From Sedimenticola sp. (GTDB lineage: Bacteria > Pseudomonadota > Gammaproteobacteria > Chromatiales > Chromatiaceae), in contig JAUUYI010000105.1 of assembly GCA_030590525.1 (NCBI GenBank), forward strand, positions 1-6,947: 6,947 nucleotides of DNA, in the 5' to 3' direction. Positions within the stretch are counted from its first letter, which is position 1. Each line of letters begins with the position of its first letter. Shown in pieces: positions 1 through 6,048 of this stretch. The notes beneath the pieces are model-generated. The model worked only from the letters and a program-made list of their open reading frames with translations, searched no databases and was not told the origin of the DNA. The position numbers and the translations under genes are program-made.

Positions 1-803
1 AGTACCAGGGCGACACCGTAGGGCAGTTCATCGGGGACACCGGGGACCTGGGTGGCGACCACGAACAGGTGCAGAGAGAGGGCCATGGTCTGATCGAAGA
101 CGCTCTGGGGCAGGAACGGCAGGAAGAAGGCGGCGCCGGTGAACATGATCGGCGCCGTCTCTCCGGTGGTGCGTGAGACCTCCAGGATGATACCGGTGAG
201 GATACCGCTCACCGCGTTGGGTAGAACCACCCGGCGGATGGTCTGCCAGCGGGTGGCGCCCATGTTCCAGCAGGCCTCCCGAAAGGCCTGGGGTACCGCC
301 CGCAACGACTCGCGAGTGGAGACGATCACCACCGGCAGGGTCATGACGGCCAGGGTCAGGCTGGCGGCCAGGATACTGGTGCCGAACCCAAAGAAGATGA
401 CGAAGGCGCCCACCCCGAACAGGGCATGCACGATGGAGGGTACGCCCGCCAGGTTGATGATGGCCAGCTGGATTATGCGGGTGAACCAGTTGTCCCCGGC
501 GTATTCATTCAGATAGATGGCCGCTGCCACCCCCAGGGGCACGGAGGCCAGCAACGCGACCGCGACGATCCATATCGTACCCAGCAGGGCCGGAAAGATG
601 CCCCCGGCGGTCATCCCATCGGTCGGTTCTGTGAACAGGAAATCGATAGAGATGATGCTGCCCCCCTTGGCAATCAAGGTAGCCAGGATTACGATCACGG
701 GCACGATCAGCAGCAGAGTCATCAGCATGAACAGGATCTGGAACAGCTTCTGGACTCGCTTGTTGCGGACGTTGAGCGAAGATTCAGCAAACATCTCGTT
801 CAT
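1..803 (-). CDS. pstA: PstA, phosphate ABC transporter permease (3' end cut by window edge)
   Basis: PstA is one of the two inner-membrane permease subunits of the Pst phosphate importer and pairs with PstC to form the channel driven by the ATPase PstB. I translated the reverse strand from ATG 803-801 and found 267 codons with no stop before the left edge. Visible features are a short cytoplasmic N-terminus, a first membrane helix around residues 21-45, the Pst motif VPSIVHALFG at 121-130, and the ABC coupling (EAA) loop at 176-195, starting EACWNMGATRWQ with the invariant glycine at 182. PstA proteins are usually 280-300 residues, so about 20-30 are missing. An AAGGGA Shine-Dalgarno 8 bases upstream supports this start; a second Met at codon 4 is less well placed. 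The start lies 5 bases after the pstC stop, implying translational coupling. PstB is expected just outside the window. Confidence 0.95.
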   Translation of the reverse strand, partial: MNEMFAESSLNVRNKRVQKLFQILFMLMTLLLIVPVIVILATLIAKGGSIISIDFLFTEPTDGMTAGGIFPALLGTIWIVAVALLASVPLGVAAAIYLNEYAGDNWFTRIIQLAIINLAGVPSIVHALFGVGAFVIFFGFGTSILAASLTLAVMTLPVVIVSTRESLRAVPQAFREACWNMGATRWQTIRRVVLPNAVSGILTGIILEVSRTTGETAPIMFTGAAFFLPFLPQSVFDQTMALSLHLFVVATQVPGVPDELPYGVALV

Positions 804-808
804 CTCGA

Positions 809-1741
809 TTATCCCTTGCGGATGCCACGGACGATCAGATCCGCGGTCAGGTTGATCAGAAAGGTGATGACGAACAGGAAAATCCCGATGGTGAACAGCA
901 CCTGGTAATGGGGCGAACCCACAGCGGTCTCTCCCAGTTCGGCCGCGATGGTGGCGGTCAACGCACGCACCGGATCGAACAGGCTGTGCGGGATATTCAC
1001 CGAGTGGCCAGTGGCCATGAGCACGGCCATGGTCTCGCCGAAGCCCCGGCCCACACCCAGCAGCACCGCCCCGAGCAGGCCATTCTTGGCGGCCGGCAGG
1101 ACGGTCTTGAAAATCACCTGCCAGCGAGTGGCCCCCAGTGCCTCGGCCGCTTCCCGGTAACGGTCTGGCACGGCCTTGAGAGCATCTTCCGCAATGGAGG
1201 TCATGATAGGCGCTGCCATCAGCCCCAGGATGATTCCCGCATTGAGTACGTTGAGTCCAACCGGCACATCGAACAACTCGATGATCAGGGGATTCATGAT
1301 GGAAAGTCCGATGAAACCCCAGACGACCGACGGGATGGCCGCCAGCAGTTCTACCAGGACCTTGAGGTACTCCCTGGACTTCCCGGTGGAGAACTCACCA
1401 ATGAAAATGGCCGCCCCGAGGGAGAAAGGGATGGCTACGATCATGGCCAGCCCTGTCACGCTGGCAGTACCGGCGATAAGTGCCAGGGCGCCATACTCGG
1501 GTGCATCCTCGTCAGAGGGTTCCCAGAAAGGCGACAGGAAGAACTCGCTGAAACTGAACCCCTCGAGCAGAAAACCAACGCCTTCCATCGTAATAAAGGT
1601 AAAGATGCCGACGATGAAGATGATCGCAGAGATACCCGCCATGAAAACCAGGACCTGGACCAGCTTATCGATGTACCAGTCGAGGTTTCGGCGGTCGAAT
1701 TCCGCGCTCATGGAGTGCTGCATTGGATTATCTAGCGGCAT
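809..1741 (-). CDS. pstC: PstC, phosphate ABC transporter permease
   Basis: PstC is the partner of PstA in the inner-membrane channel of the high-affinity phosphate importer. The 310-residue protein has a normal family length. It shows an N-terminal membrane helix at about 28-51, a periplasmic loop at about 55-83, further helices around 85-115, 128-150, 165-185, 222-242 and 280-304, the Pst motif AIPSVVWGF at 135-143, and a textbook EAA coupling loop at 197-219 (EAAEALGATRWQ, Gly203) that would dock on PstB. The ATG start is 1 base past the phoU stop and has a GGGG-type Shine-Dalgarno 9 bases upstream, inside the end of phoU. Met7 and Met11 are alternative starts but lack such a site. The 1-base and 5-base gaps on either side indicate co-translation of phoU, pstC and pstA. 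Confidence 0.96.
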   Translation of the reverse strand: MPLDNPMQHSMSAEFDRRNLDWYIDKLVQVLVFMAGISAIIFIVGIFTFITMEGVGFLLEGFSFSEFFLSPFWEPSDEDAPEYGALALIAGTASVTGLAMIVAIPFSLGAAIFIGEFSTGKSREYLKVLVELLAAIPSVVWGFIGLSIMNPLIIELFDVPVGLNVLNAGIILGLMAAPIMTSIAEDALKAVPDRYREAAEALGATRWQVIFKTVLPAAKNGLLGAVLLGVGRGFGETMAVLMATGHSVNIPHSLFDPVRALTATIAAELGETAVGSPHYQVLFTIGIFLFVITFLINLTADLIVRGIRKG

Positions 1742-1742
1742 T

Positions 1743-2819
1743 TCAGCTGGCCCCTTCCCCGCGAAGAAGTTCCATCAGGTCCTTTATCTGCAATGCGAGC
1801 CCGCGGTACAGCTCCTCGAATCCCTGCTCGTCGCCGGCTTCCGGGACCGCGCCCGGATCCCACGCCAGAGCTGAGGTGTGAAAAGGGATCTGGGAAAGGT
1901 AGGACGACACATCCCCCTGCAGACTGATGATGATGTGCTGGTCAGAAATCTCGTGTGGGGTCAATTGATCCAGCGACGTCAGCTCGGCGCCACTGAAATC
2001 CATACCGCGTTTCTCCAGAAACGCGGTCATGGCTGGATTCAGGGACTCTGCCGGTTTGCGCCCTGCGCTCCGATAAAGGCCACTTTTGGGGTGATTCTTG
2101 CGGGCGATCGCCTCCGCCAACGGGCCGAGGCAGCTGTTATCCTCATCGATGAAAAGGATATTGAATATCTTGGGTACCTTCTGTTCGCCTGTGACGGCAA
2201 AGACCGTGTCCTCACACAGGTTCTTGGCCTGGTCGGCAACCCGTTTCAATTGAGTGAAGATCACAAAAACCGCCAGAACCTCCTTGACCTTATCCCGTTC
2301 GGCATTGCCCATCATCTCCGCGTAGACGGAATTCAGATCATATTCCAGCTCATTGGCCATCACCATGGTGGCTTTGGCCATTTCGGCGTTGAGTTCGGTA
2401 AAGGCCTTGATTGCCTGCCGCAGCATGAGCATGGTTTCGTTCCCAATGCGATCCAGCTCTCTCCGGAGGGCACCTGCCGGCGGCTCAGACAATTGTGCCC
2501 CCTCGCGTGCAATGGTCACGGCATAGTCGCCGATGCGCTCCAGTTCGATATTGACCCGAATGACCGAAGAGAGCAGGCGCAGATGCCCCCCGGTTGGAAT
2601 ATGGACAGCGAAGAAGCTGAGACAGATTTTATCGATCTCGCGCATGCAACGGTTGATCGGGTTGTCATTCAAGACGGTCGCGTAGGCAAGCCTGGCATCA
2701 CTGCTCTCAATGGAACGAATCGCATTTTTCACCGCTTCCTGGACCTGGGCCGCCATTTTCGCGACACGATCATGGATCTTTTTGAGGTCTCGTTCCAAAC
2801 GTTCTTCGAGGTGGGTCAT
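1743..2819 (-). CDS. PhoU-domain protein fused to a degenerate LMW phosphatase/ArsC-like domain
   Basis: A 358-residue protein. Residues 1 to about 210 form a PhoU region with two three-helix repeats: the first metal-site motif is ERIGDYA at 94-100 and the second is LKRVADQAKNLCED at 191-204, where Lys192 replaces the usual acidic residue. PhoU proteins link Pst activity to the PhoR/PhoB sensor pair. Residues 219 to about 354 read like a low-molecular-weight tyrosine phosphatase/arsenate reductase: ILF, then NSC, then PLAEA in place of the CxGNxCRSPxAEA P-loop, with a WDP motif at 320-322 near the end. The nucleophilic Cys is Asp225, the P-loop Gly is Asp227 and the catalytic Arg is Leu231, so catalysis is unlikely. 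The start is chosen at ATG 2819, with GGAG 9 bases upstream and a typical PhoU N-terminus; the frame stays open to 3098, but that part is translated repeat DNA. The function of the second domain is unknown; phosphate sensing or partner binding is inference. Confidence 0.88.
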   Translation of the reverse strand: MTHLEERLERDLKKIHDRVAKMAAQVQEAVKNAIRSIESSDARLAYATVLNDNPINRCMREIDKICLSFFAVHIPTGGHLRLLSSVIRVNIELERIGDYAVTIAREGAQLSEPPAGALRRELDRIGNETMLMLRQAIKAFTELNAEMAKATMVMANELEYDLNSVYAEMMGNAERDKVKEVLAVFVIFTQLKRVADQAKNLCEDTVFAVTGEQKVPKIFNILFIDEDNSCLGPLAEAIARKNHPKSGLYRSAGRKPAESLNPAMTAFLEKRGMDFSGAELTSLDQLTPHEISDQHIIISLQGDVSSYLSQIPFHTSALAWDPGAVPEAGDEQGFEELYRGLALQIKDLMELLRGEGAS

Positions 2820-2881
2820 TACTTGATGCTCCGCGTTGGAGGGTATAAAAAACGCTGTTTCTGCTGTTTCCATAGCAGTCT

Positions 2882-2907
2882 GGTGGATCCGCTCCGCTTG
2901 ATCCACC
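2882..2907. repeat. Small palindrome GGTGGATC / GATCCACC
   Basis: Perfect 8-bp arms at 2882-2889 and 2900-2907 flank a 10-base loop. It resembles the GGTGGAT...ATCCACC interspersed hairpins seen in many proteobacterial intergenic spaces. It lies just upstream of the phoU ribosome-binding region on the minus strand and would form a hairpin in the pstS-phoU transcript. Confidence 0.65.
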
Positions 2908-2916
2908 CTGCCTTTC

Positions 2917-2956
2917 AGGTGCTTGCAAAATGCCCTCTCTTCCCTGGGAGAGGGGA
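2917..2956 (+). repeat. Partial second copy of the CTTGCAAAA/CCCTCTC hairpin repeat
   Basis: Positions 2917-2935 (AGGTGCTTGCAAAATGCCC) match, with two differences, the minus strand of one end of the 80-bp element at 4211-4290. They are followed by a CCCTCTC...GAGAGGG hairpin (2933-2939 with 2948-2954). The far arm of the longer element is not recognisable here, so this looks like a partial or degenerate family member. Confidence 0.6.
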
Positions 2957-3017
2957 GCCGCTGTTTGAAAACGGGAGATGATTCCGGCTCACCACCCTGA
3001 AACTGGCTCCGATCCGG

Positions 3018-3054
3018 CCCCCTCTCCCCCCGGGAGAGGGTTGGGGTGAGGGGA
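3018..3054. repeat. CCCTCTCCC...GGGAGAGGG(TTGGGGTGAGGGG) dispersed repeat
   Basis: A 9-bp perfect stem (3020-3028 with 3032-3040) around a CCC loop is followed by TTGGGGTGAGGGG. This is the widespread proteobacterial intergenic repeat whose other strand reads CCCTCACCCCAACCCTCTCCC. Here it is read through by the phoU frame, which explains the misleading open frame upstream of the true phoU start. Confidence 0.75.
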
Positions 3055-3196
3055 TCGAAAGCAACTTCAGACTTCCTGACCTCGCCGTTGACAATCAAAA
3101 GGGTGACAAGCTTGTCCCGGACGTTTTTGGTATCAATGCATTTTCCGTGAGATCAGGAGATCCGTACTTCTCAACGACCTGGGGCTAACAGGCTGG

Positions 3197-3218
3197 GTGG
3201 GGACGCAAAGTTCCCCAC
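3197..3218 (-). other. Intercistronic hairpin after pstS
   Basis: On the minus strand GTGGGGA and TCCCCAC (7-bp perfect stem, 8-base loop) start 12 bases past the pstS stop codon. No U-run follows, so it is not a classical intrinsic terminator. A stable hairpin here could protect the pstS message or reduce readthrough, which would fit the usual need for more binding protein than permease; that role is inferred. Confidence 0.5.
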
Positions 3219-3229
3219 TCCGTGTCGGT

Positions 3230-4111
3230 TCATCCGCAGCTCACATCGTGAATTGGCGCATAACCCTTCTTCAGCAGGATGCACTGACCCTTGTCGCTTT
3301 TGATCCAGTCGAGGTAGGTCTTGATTGCGCCTTTGGGTTCGCCGTTGGTATACATGAACAGCGGCCGTGCGATGGGGTAACTACGATCGCTGGCGGTCGC
3401 GACACTGGGATTGACGCAGGCACCACCGGTCTCTTTGGAGACACAGACCAACTTGACATGGTCCGTAGCGTAGGCCAGGCCGCTGTACCCGATGGCGCAG
3501 GGGGTCTTTTCAACCAGATCCACCACATCCTTGGAACCGTGCATGTCCAGGGTACCCTGGCGGAACTTTCCTTTCTTTCCGAGCACCGCCTTTTTGAAAT
3601 AGGCATAGGTGCCCGAGTTGTTCTGACGGCTGACCACCACGATCGTGTCGCCCTTGCAACCGGGGACTTTCAACCCGAGGTCGGACCATTTCGTGGCCTT
3701 TCCGCCGCGCCCGAAGATCTCTTTCATCTGCTCGAAGGAGAAGGTTGTGGCTGGATTGTTCTTGTTGATGTACACCGCCAGGGCATCGTAGCCCACCACA
3801 TGCTGGATCGGATTCTGGCCCTTCGATTTAGCCATTTCCAGTTCCCTGGCCTTCATCTTGCGGCTGGCATTGGCAATATCCACGGTGCCATTGATCATCG
3901 CCGCAATGCCGGTGCCCGAGCCACCGCCAGATACCGCGACGGCCACACTGGGATCGACGTTGCGGTACTCCTCGGCCCAGGCCTGGGCTACGTTGACCAG
4001 CGTATCAGAACCTTTATTCTGGATTAAGGTACGGTCGGCAGCATTGACCGACAGACCGGAAAACAGGGTTGTAGTTGCCAGGGCAACCGCGGTAAACAAT
4101 TTTCTCTTCAT
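3230..4111 (-). CDS. pstS: PstS, periplasmic phosphate-binding protein
   Basis: PstS captures phosphate in the periplasm and delivers it to PstC/PstA. The 293-residue precursor begins with a classical signal peptide (MKRK, then a hydrophobic stretch 5-20, likely cleaved after VNA at residue 24). Phosphate-contact motifs of the family are visible: GSDT at 34-37, SGGGSGTG at 61-68, IANASR at 79-84, RQNNSGTY at 162-169 and GYSG at 208-211. Start choice: ATG 4111 has GAGGG 6 bases upstream and opens directly into the signal peptide; an in-frame ATG at 4138 adds nine residues but has no ribosome-binding site. Six cysteines (152, 205, 223, 232, 277, 292) all lie in the mature protein and could form disulfides. 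A PhoB box lies about 255 bases upstream. It is the first gene of the operon and is separated from phoU by a repeat-filled gap. Confidence 0.96.
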   Translation of the reverse strand: MKRKLFTAVALATTTLFSGLSVNAADRTLIQNKGSDTLVNVAQAWAEEYRNVDPSVAVAVSGGGSGTGIAAMINGTVDIANASRKMKARELEMAKSKGQNPIQHVVGYDALAVYINKNNPATTFSFEQMKEIFGRGGKATKWSDLGLKVPGCKGDTIVVVSRQNNSGTYAYFKKAVLGKKGKFRQGTLDMHGSKDVVDLVEKTPCAIGYSGLAYATDHVKLVCVSKETGGACVNPSVATASDRSYPIARPLFMYTNGEPKGAIKTYLDWIKSDKGQCILLKKGYAPIHDVSCG

Positions 4112-4210
4112 GATTTTCCCTCGGGTGATGATGTTCATAACGAAATAAATGTAGAAAACGGGAACGGTGCAAAATTCAGCGACTCATACTGAAATTTAAG
4201 ATAATGCAAG

Positions 4211-4290
4211 GATTATAGAGGCTCTTGTAAAACTCTTAAATCCCCTCTCCCTTGAGGGAGAGGGGGCGTTTTGCAAGAACCTCTATAGTC
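4211..4290. repeat. 80-bp MITE-like nested inverted repeat in the pstS leader
   Basis: Outer arms of 22 bp (4211-4232 and 4269-4290) match as inverted repeats with three mismatches, TATAGAGG...CTTG...AAAA. Inside is a perfect 10-bp hairpin, CCCCTCTCCC-TTGA-GGGAGAGGGG (4242-4265). It encodes nothing. The nested palindrome architecture and a partial relative at 2917-2956 point to a non-autonomous dispersed element. It sits between the PhoB box and pstS, so it should be transcribed as part of the 5' leader. Confidence 0.75.
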
Positions 4291-4341
4291 TTTAATTTGT
4301 TCCAATCTGATGATCTTTTCCCCGAAGCACGATAGTGAATG

Positions 4342-4360
4342 GGTGCCGACAAGAGGCACC
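4342..4360 (-). other. Hairpin at the start of the pstS transcript
   Basis: GGTGCC and GGCACC (6-bp perfect stem, 7-base loop) lie immediately downstream of the proposed -10 on the minus strand, overlapping the expected transcription start. It could stabilise the 5' end of the mRNA or act as an operator; there is no direct evidence for either. Confidence 0.4.
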
Positions 4361-4405
4361 ACTATATTGCAGCTTTGTTACAGCTTTATTACCGTGATAT
4401 TACGA
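4361..4405 (-). promoter_or_regulatory. PhoB box with four half-sites and -10 element for pstS
   Basis: Read on the minus strand, four 7-mers are spaced exactly 11 bp apart: TCGTAAT (4405-4399), CGGTAAT (4394-4388), CTGTAAC (4383-4377) and CTGCAAT (4372-4366), separated by ATCA, AAAG and AAAG. The known PhoB half-site is CTGTCAT or CTGTAAT with the same 11-bp period, and two half-sites make one Pho box. A -10 hexamer TATAGT (4366-4361) starts 10 bases after the third half-site, matching Pho promoters, where the box replaces the -35. The fourth half-site abuts and shares one base with the -10. This implies phosphate-starvation induction of pstS and the downstream operon. Confidence 0.85.
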
Positions 4406-4463
4406 AATAATTAAAGGGGTGATTTGGTAAGCACCCAGTAAACCACCCTTGTTTGAGGCAAAA

Positions 4464-4569
4464 GCGGGCCTGGTGCCCCCTGCTGGGGGCATCTGCGGCC
4501 AGGGATGGCCGCAGTCGAGCCTACAGGGACGTATGTATGGCGTCTCCCAGCAGGGGGCACTGGACCCGC
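4464..4569. repeat. 106-bp palindromic element with 24-bp inverted ends
   Basis: Ends 4464-4487 and 4546-4569 are inverted repeats with three mismatches; the inner 15 bp (GTGCCCCCTGCTGGG against CCCAGCAGGGGGCAC) are perfect. Between them is a 9-bp perfect hairpin, CTGCGGCCA-GGGA-TGGCCGCAG (4493-4514), followed by the CTACAGGGACGTAT string that recurs in dispersed gammaproteobacterial repeats. It is non-coding, and is best described as a REP/MITE-like element in the upstream region of pstS, beyond the PhoB box. Confidence 0.75.
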
Positions 4570-4673
4570 CAACGGGATTAACTTGGCGCTTACGTGATTT
4601 GCAGTTTCCCCGCAGAGCATGAGAGCCAGAAGGAGGGATCTGATCTACTGTGGTGGTGTTAGCCCCGGTGATG

Positions 4674-4691
4674 GGCACGGCGCTTCGTGCC
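4674..4691. terminator. Hairpin after the YihY-family gene, weak terminator candidate
   Basis: GGCACG and CGTGCC form a 6-bp perfect stem with a 6-base loop, starting 22 bases past the stop of the minus-strand gene. A TTTT run follows on the plus strand only, so on the minus strand it lacks the U-tract of an intrinsic terminator. It may still bound the transcript or act as a bidirectional hairpin. Confidence 0.3.
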
Positions 4692-4713
4692 TTTTCCCAT
4701 TCTACGCAACTGC

Positions 4714-6048
4714 TCAACTGACCGAAAGGCCTCCATCTTCACCTGCCAGTTGTTTCAAGTTGATATCATCAATGGCCTTCATGGCATGTGACTCAGCACT
4801 GCTGAGTACAGCAACGATCCTTTCATCAGTATGTAATCGTATCTCCCTGCTACCCTCATCAAAGCTGTTTCGTAAGTACTGCAACAAGGAAGATACCGAT
4901 GACTTTTCTGGCGGTTGCCCGGGGACGAAGGCATCTTCACAACCAGCAGTTGCAATCAGAAATCCACCTTTGACGAGGTTTCTAATCAACTCTTCGACAA
5001 TGTCCTCCGGAATCTCCAGTATTTCCGATAACCTGATCGCCGACAGAGGGTGCTCACCGGCGTAGTATTGCCGTGTTATCAGCACCATCAATTGCATCGC
5101 AAGTTCATCGCGATTCCGCTGTGACAGTCCGGTATTGCGCTGTAGAAACTGCAACTTCTCCGCATTCTGGTAATAATAGGCAACGCTGGAACCCAGCAAG
5201 ACGATAAGCCACATGACATAGACCCACAGAATCGTGATGATCATCGTTGCGAACGTCGCATAGATCGCCGTGTACTCCGTCGACCCGACGATAAACATCG
5301 TAAACACGCTGCTTACACCTTTGAACATCAGTGCAGCGACTGTCGCCCCGAACAGTGCCGCTACAGGCTTCACCCGCGTATTCGGCATGAAAATGTAAAA
5401 AAATGTGAAGGCCCCCATAACCATGATGAAGGGTAAATAAACCGAAAGGGAATTGTACAGAAATGCGCCAGCCTCCGTATCCAGCAACTGTTGAAACCAC
5501 GGGTGGCCTTTCACAGTTTTTGACAGACCCACCGCAGAGAAAATCAGTACCGGACCGACCAGCAGTACGCTGATATAGTGACTGAAGCGCTCAATCAGTG
5601 AGCGGGATTGATGGACTCGCCATATCACATTAAATGCCACTTCTATTTGCTGGATCATGGTAACAACGGTGTACAGCAGGATAGCCAGACCAACTGCACC
5701 GAGAGCACCAACATTGGTGTTATCGACAAACTGCAGGATGTTCCTGGTAATCTCTACGCCCTTATCACCAATCGGTTCCATCATGCTGAGGAGTAGGGGC
5801 TCCAGCTGGTTATGCACGCCGAAGCCTTTGAGGACAGAAAAGCTGACCGCCAGTAACGGTACCAGCGATAACAGTGTCCTGTAGACCAGACCCATGGCAT
5901 GCAGGTTTTGCTGGCCATCTGCCAGATCACTGATGAGAAGCTGGCTACCCCGCAAAAATAAAATAATGCGGCGACCCCAGCCCGGCAGCTCTCTCAGATC
6001 CACCTGCCAGACACTCTTTGACCACCAATTACCTAAACCATCTCTCAA
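4714..6048 (-). CDS. YihY/BrkB-family inner membrane protein with C-terminal winged-helix-like region
   Basis: A 444-residue member of the YihY/BrkB family (Pfam Virul_fac_BrkB), once misassigned as RNase BN. The biochemical role of the family is not settled. Family signatures are YRTLLSLVPLLAV at 56-68, IEVAFNVIWRV at 135-145 and FMPNTRVKPVAALFGA at 220-235. About six membrane helices lie near 53-75, 115-137, 157-178, 201-222, 228-252 and 266-291. Residues about 312-375 form a soluble tail resembling a winged helix (LSEILEIPEDIVEELIRNLVKGG at 340-362), as in the longer members of the family; E. coli YihY is about 290 residues and lacks it. The start is TTG at 6048 with GGAG 7 bases upstream; the first in-frame ATG is codon 52, inside the first helix, so it is unlikely. 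A GTG at codon 16 has no Shine-Dalgarno. It appears monocistronic and unrelated to phosphate uptake. Confidence 0.9.
   Translation of the reverse strand: MRDGLGNWWSKSVWQVDLRELPGWGRRIILFLRGSQLLISDLADGQQNLHAMGLVYRTLLSLVPLLAVSFSVLKGFGVHNQLEPLLLSMMEPIGDKGVEITRNILQFVDNTNVGALGAVGLAILLYTVVTMIQQIEVAFNVIWRVHQSRSLIERFSHYISVLLVGPVLIFSAVGLSKTVKGHPWFQQLLDTEAGAFLYNSLSVYLPFIMVMGAFTFFYIFMPNTRVKPVAALFGATVAALMFKGVSSVFTMFIVGSTEYTAIYATFATMIITILWVYVMWLIVLLGSSVAYYYQNAEKLQFLQRNTGLSQRNRDELAMQLMVLITRQYYAGEHPLSAIRLSEILEIPEDIVEELIRNLVKGGFLIATAGCEDAFVPGQPPEKSSVSSLLQYLRNSFDEGSREIRLHTDERIVAVLSSAESHAMKAIDDINLKQLAGEDGGLSVS

Larger units (their letters stand above)
2820..3229. other. 410-bp pstS-phoU gap filled with palindromic repeats
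   Basis: No gene is supported here. The gap contains three repeat hairpins (2882-2907, 2917-2956, 3018-3054) and a hairpin just after pstS (3197-3218). The phoU frame stays open through most of it, but the encoded residues include the LTPTLSRGERG string that is a familiar translation of the CCCTCACCCC...CTCTCCC repeat, so it is not a true protein extension. I see no convincing promoter on either strand, so phoU-pstC-pstA probably depends on readthrough from the pstS promoter. Confidence 0.75.
4112..4713. other. Gene-free spacer between the YihY-family gene and pstS
   Basis: About 600 bases with no supportable coding sequence. From right to left it holds a small hairpin (4674-4691), a 106-bp palindromic element (4464-4569), the PhoB half-site run (4366-4405), a -10 hexamer, a leader hairpin (4342-4360) and an 80-bp nested inverted repeat (4211-4290). 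The short open frames within it follow the repeat arms and have no ribosome-binding sites or family resemblance. Confidence 0.8.

Noticed and set aside
139..855. Overlapping plus-strand frames opposite pstA
   Set aside because: The minus strand here is open from 803 to the edge and encodes canonical PstA motifs, so the plus-strand frames are shadows.
908..1735. Long plus-strand open frame (275 codons) opposite pstC
   Set aside because: Its composition is rich in His, Gln, Arg and Gly as expected of an antisense shadow; it has no family resemblance and lies entirely opposite a clear PstC.
1878..2981. 367-codon plus-strand open frame opposite phoU
   Set aside because: It covers the antisense of a well-supported PhoU/LMW-PTP-like gene and shows no recognisable domain; the openness comes from the codon bias of the minus-strand gene.
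2882..3054. Repeated hairpins as a possible CRISPR array
   Set aside because: The units differ in sequence and length and have no regular spacers; they are separate palindromic repeats.
3089..3116. TTGACA and the perfect palindrome GACAAGCTTGTC as a promoter/operator between pstS and phoU
   Set aside because: TTGACA is on the plus strand, where no gene follows, and has no -10 at a proper distance. On the minus strand the two TTGTCA words are 15 bases apart, not the 11 needed for a Pho box.
3197..4027. 276-codon plus-strand open frame opposite pstS
   Set aside because: Antisense shadow of pstS, whose signal peptide and phosphate-binding motifs are unmistakable.
4400..4717. Short minus-strand frames of 69 and 105 codons in the spacer before pstS
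   Set aside because: They run through the 106-bp palindromic element and the PhoB box, have no ribosome-binding site and resemble nothing; they are repeat DNA read as protein.
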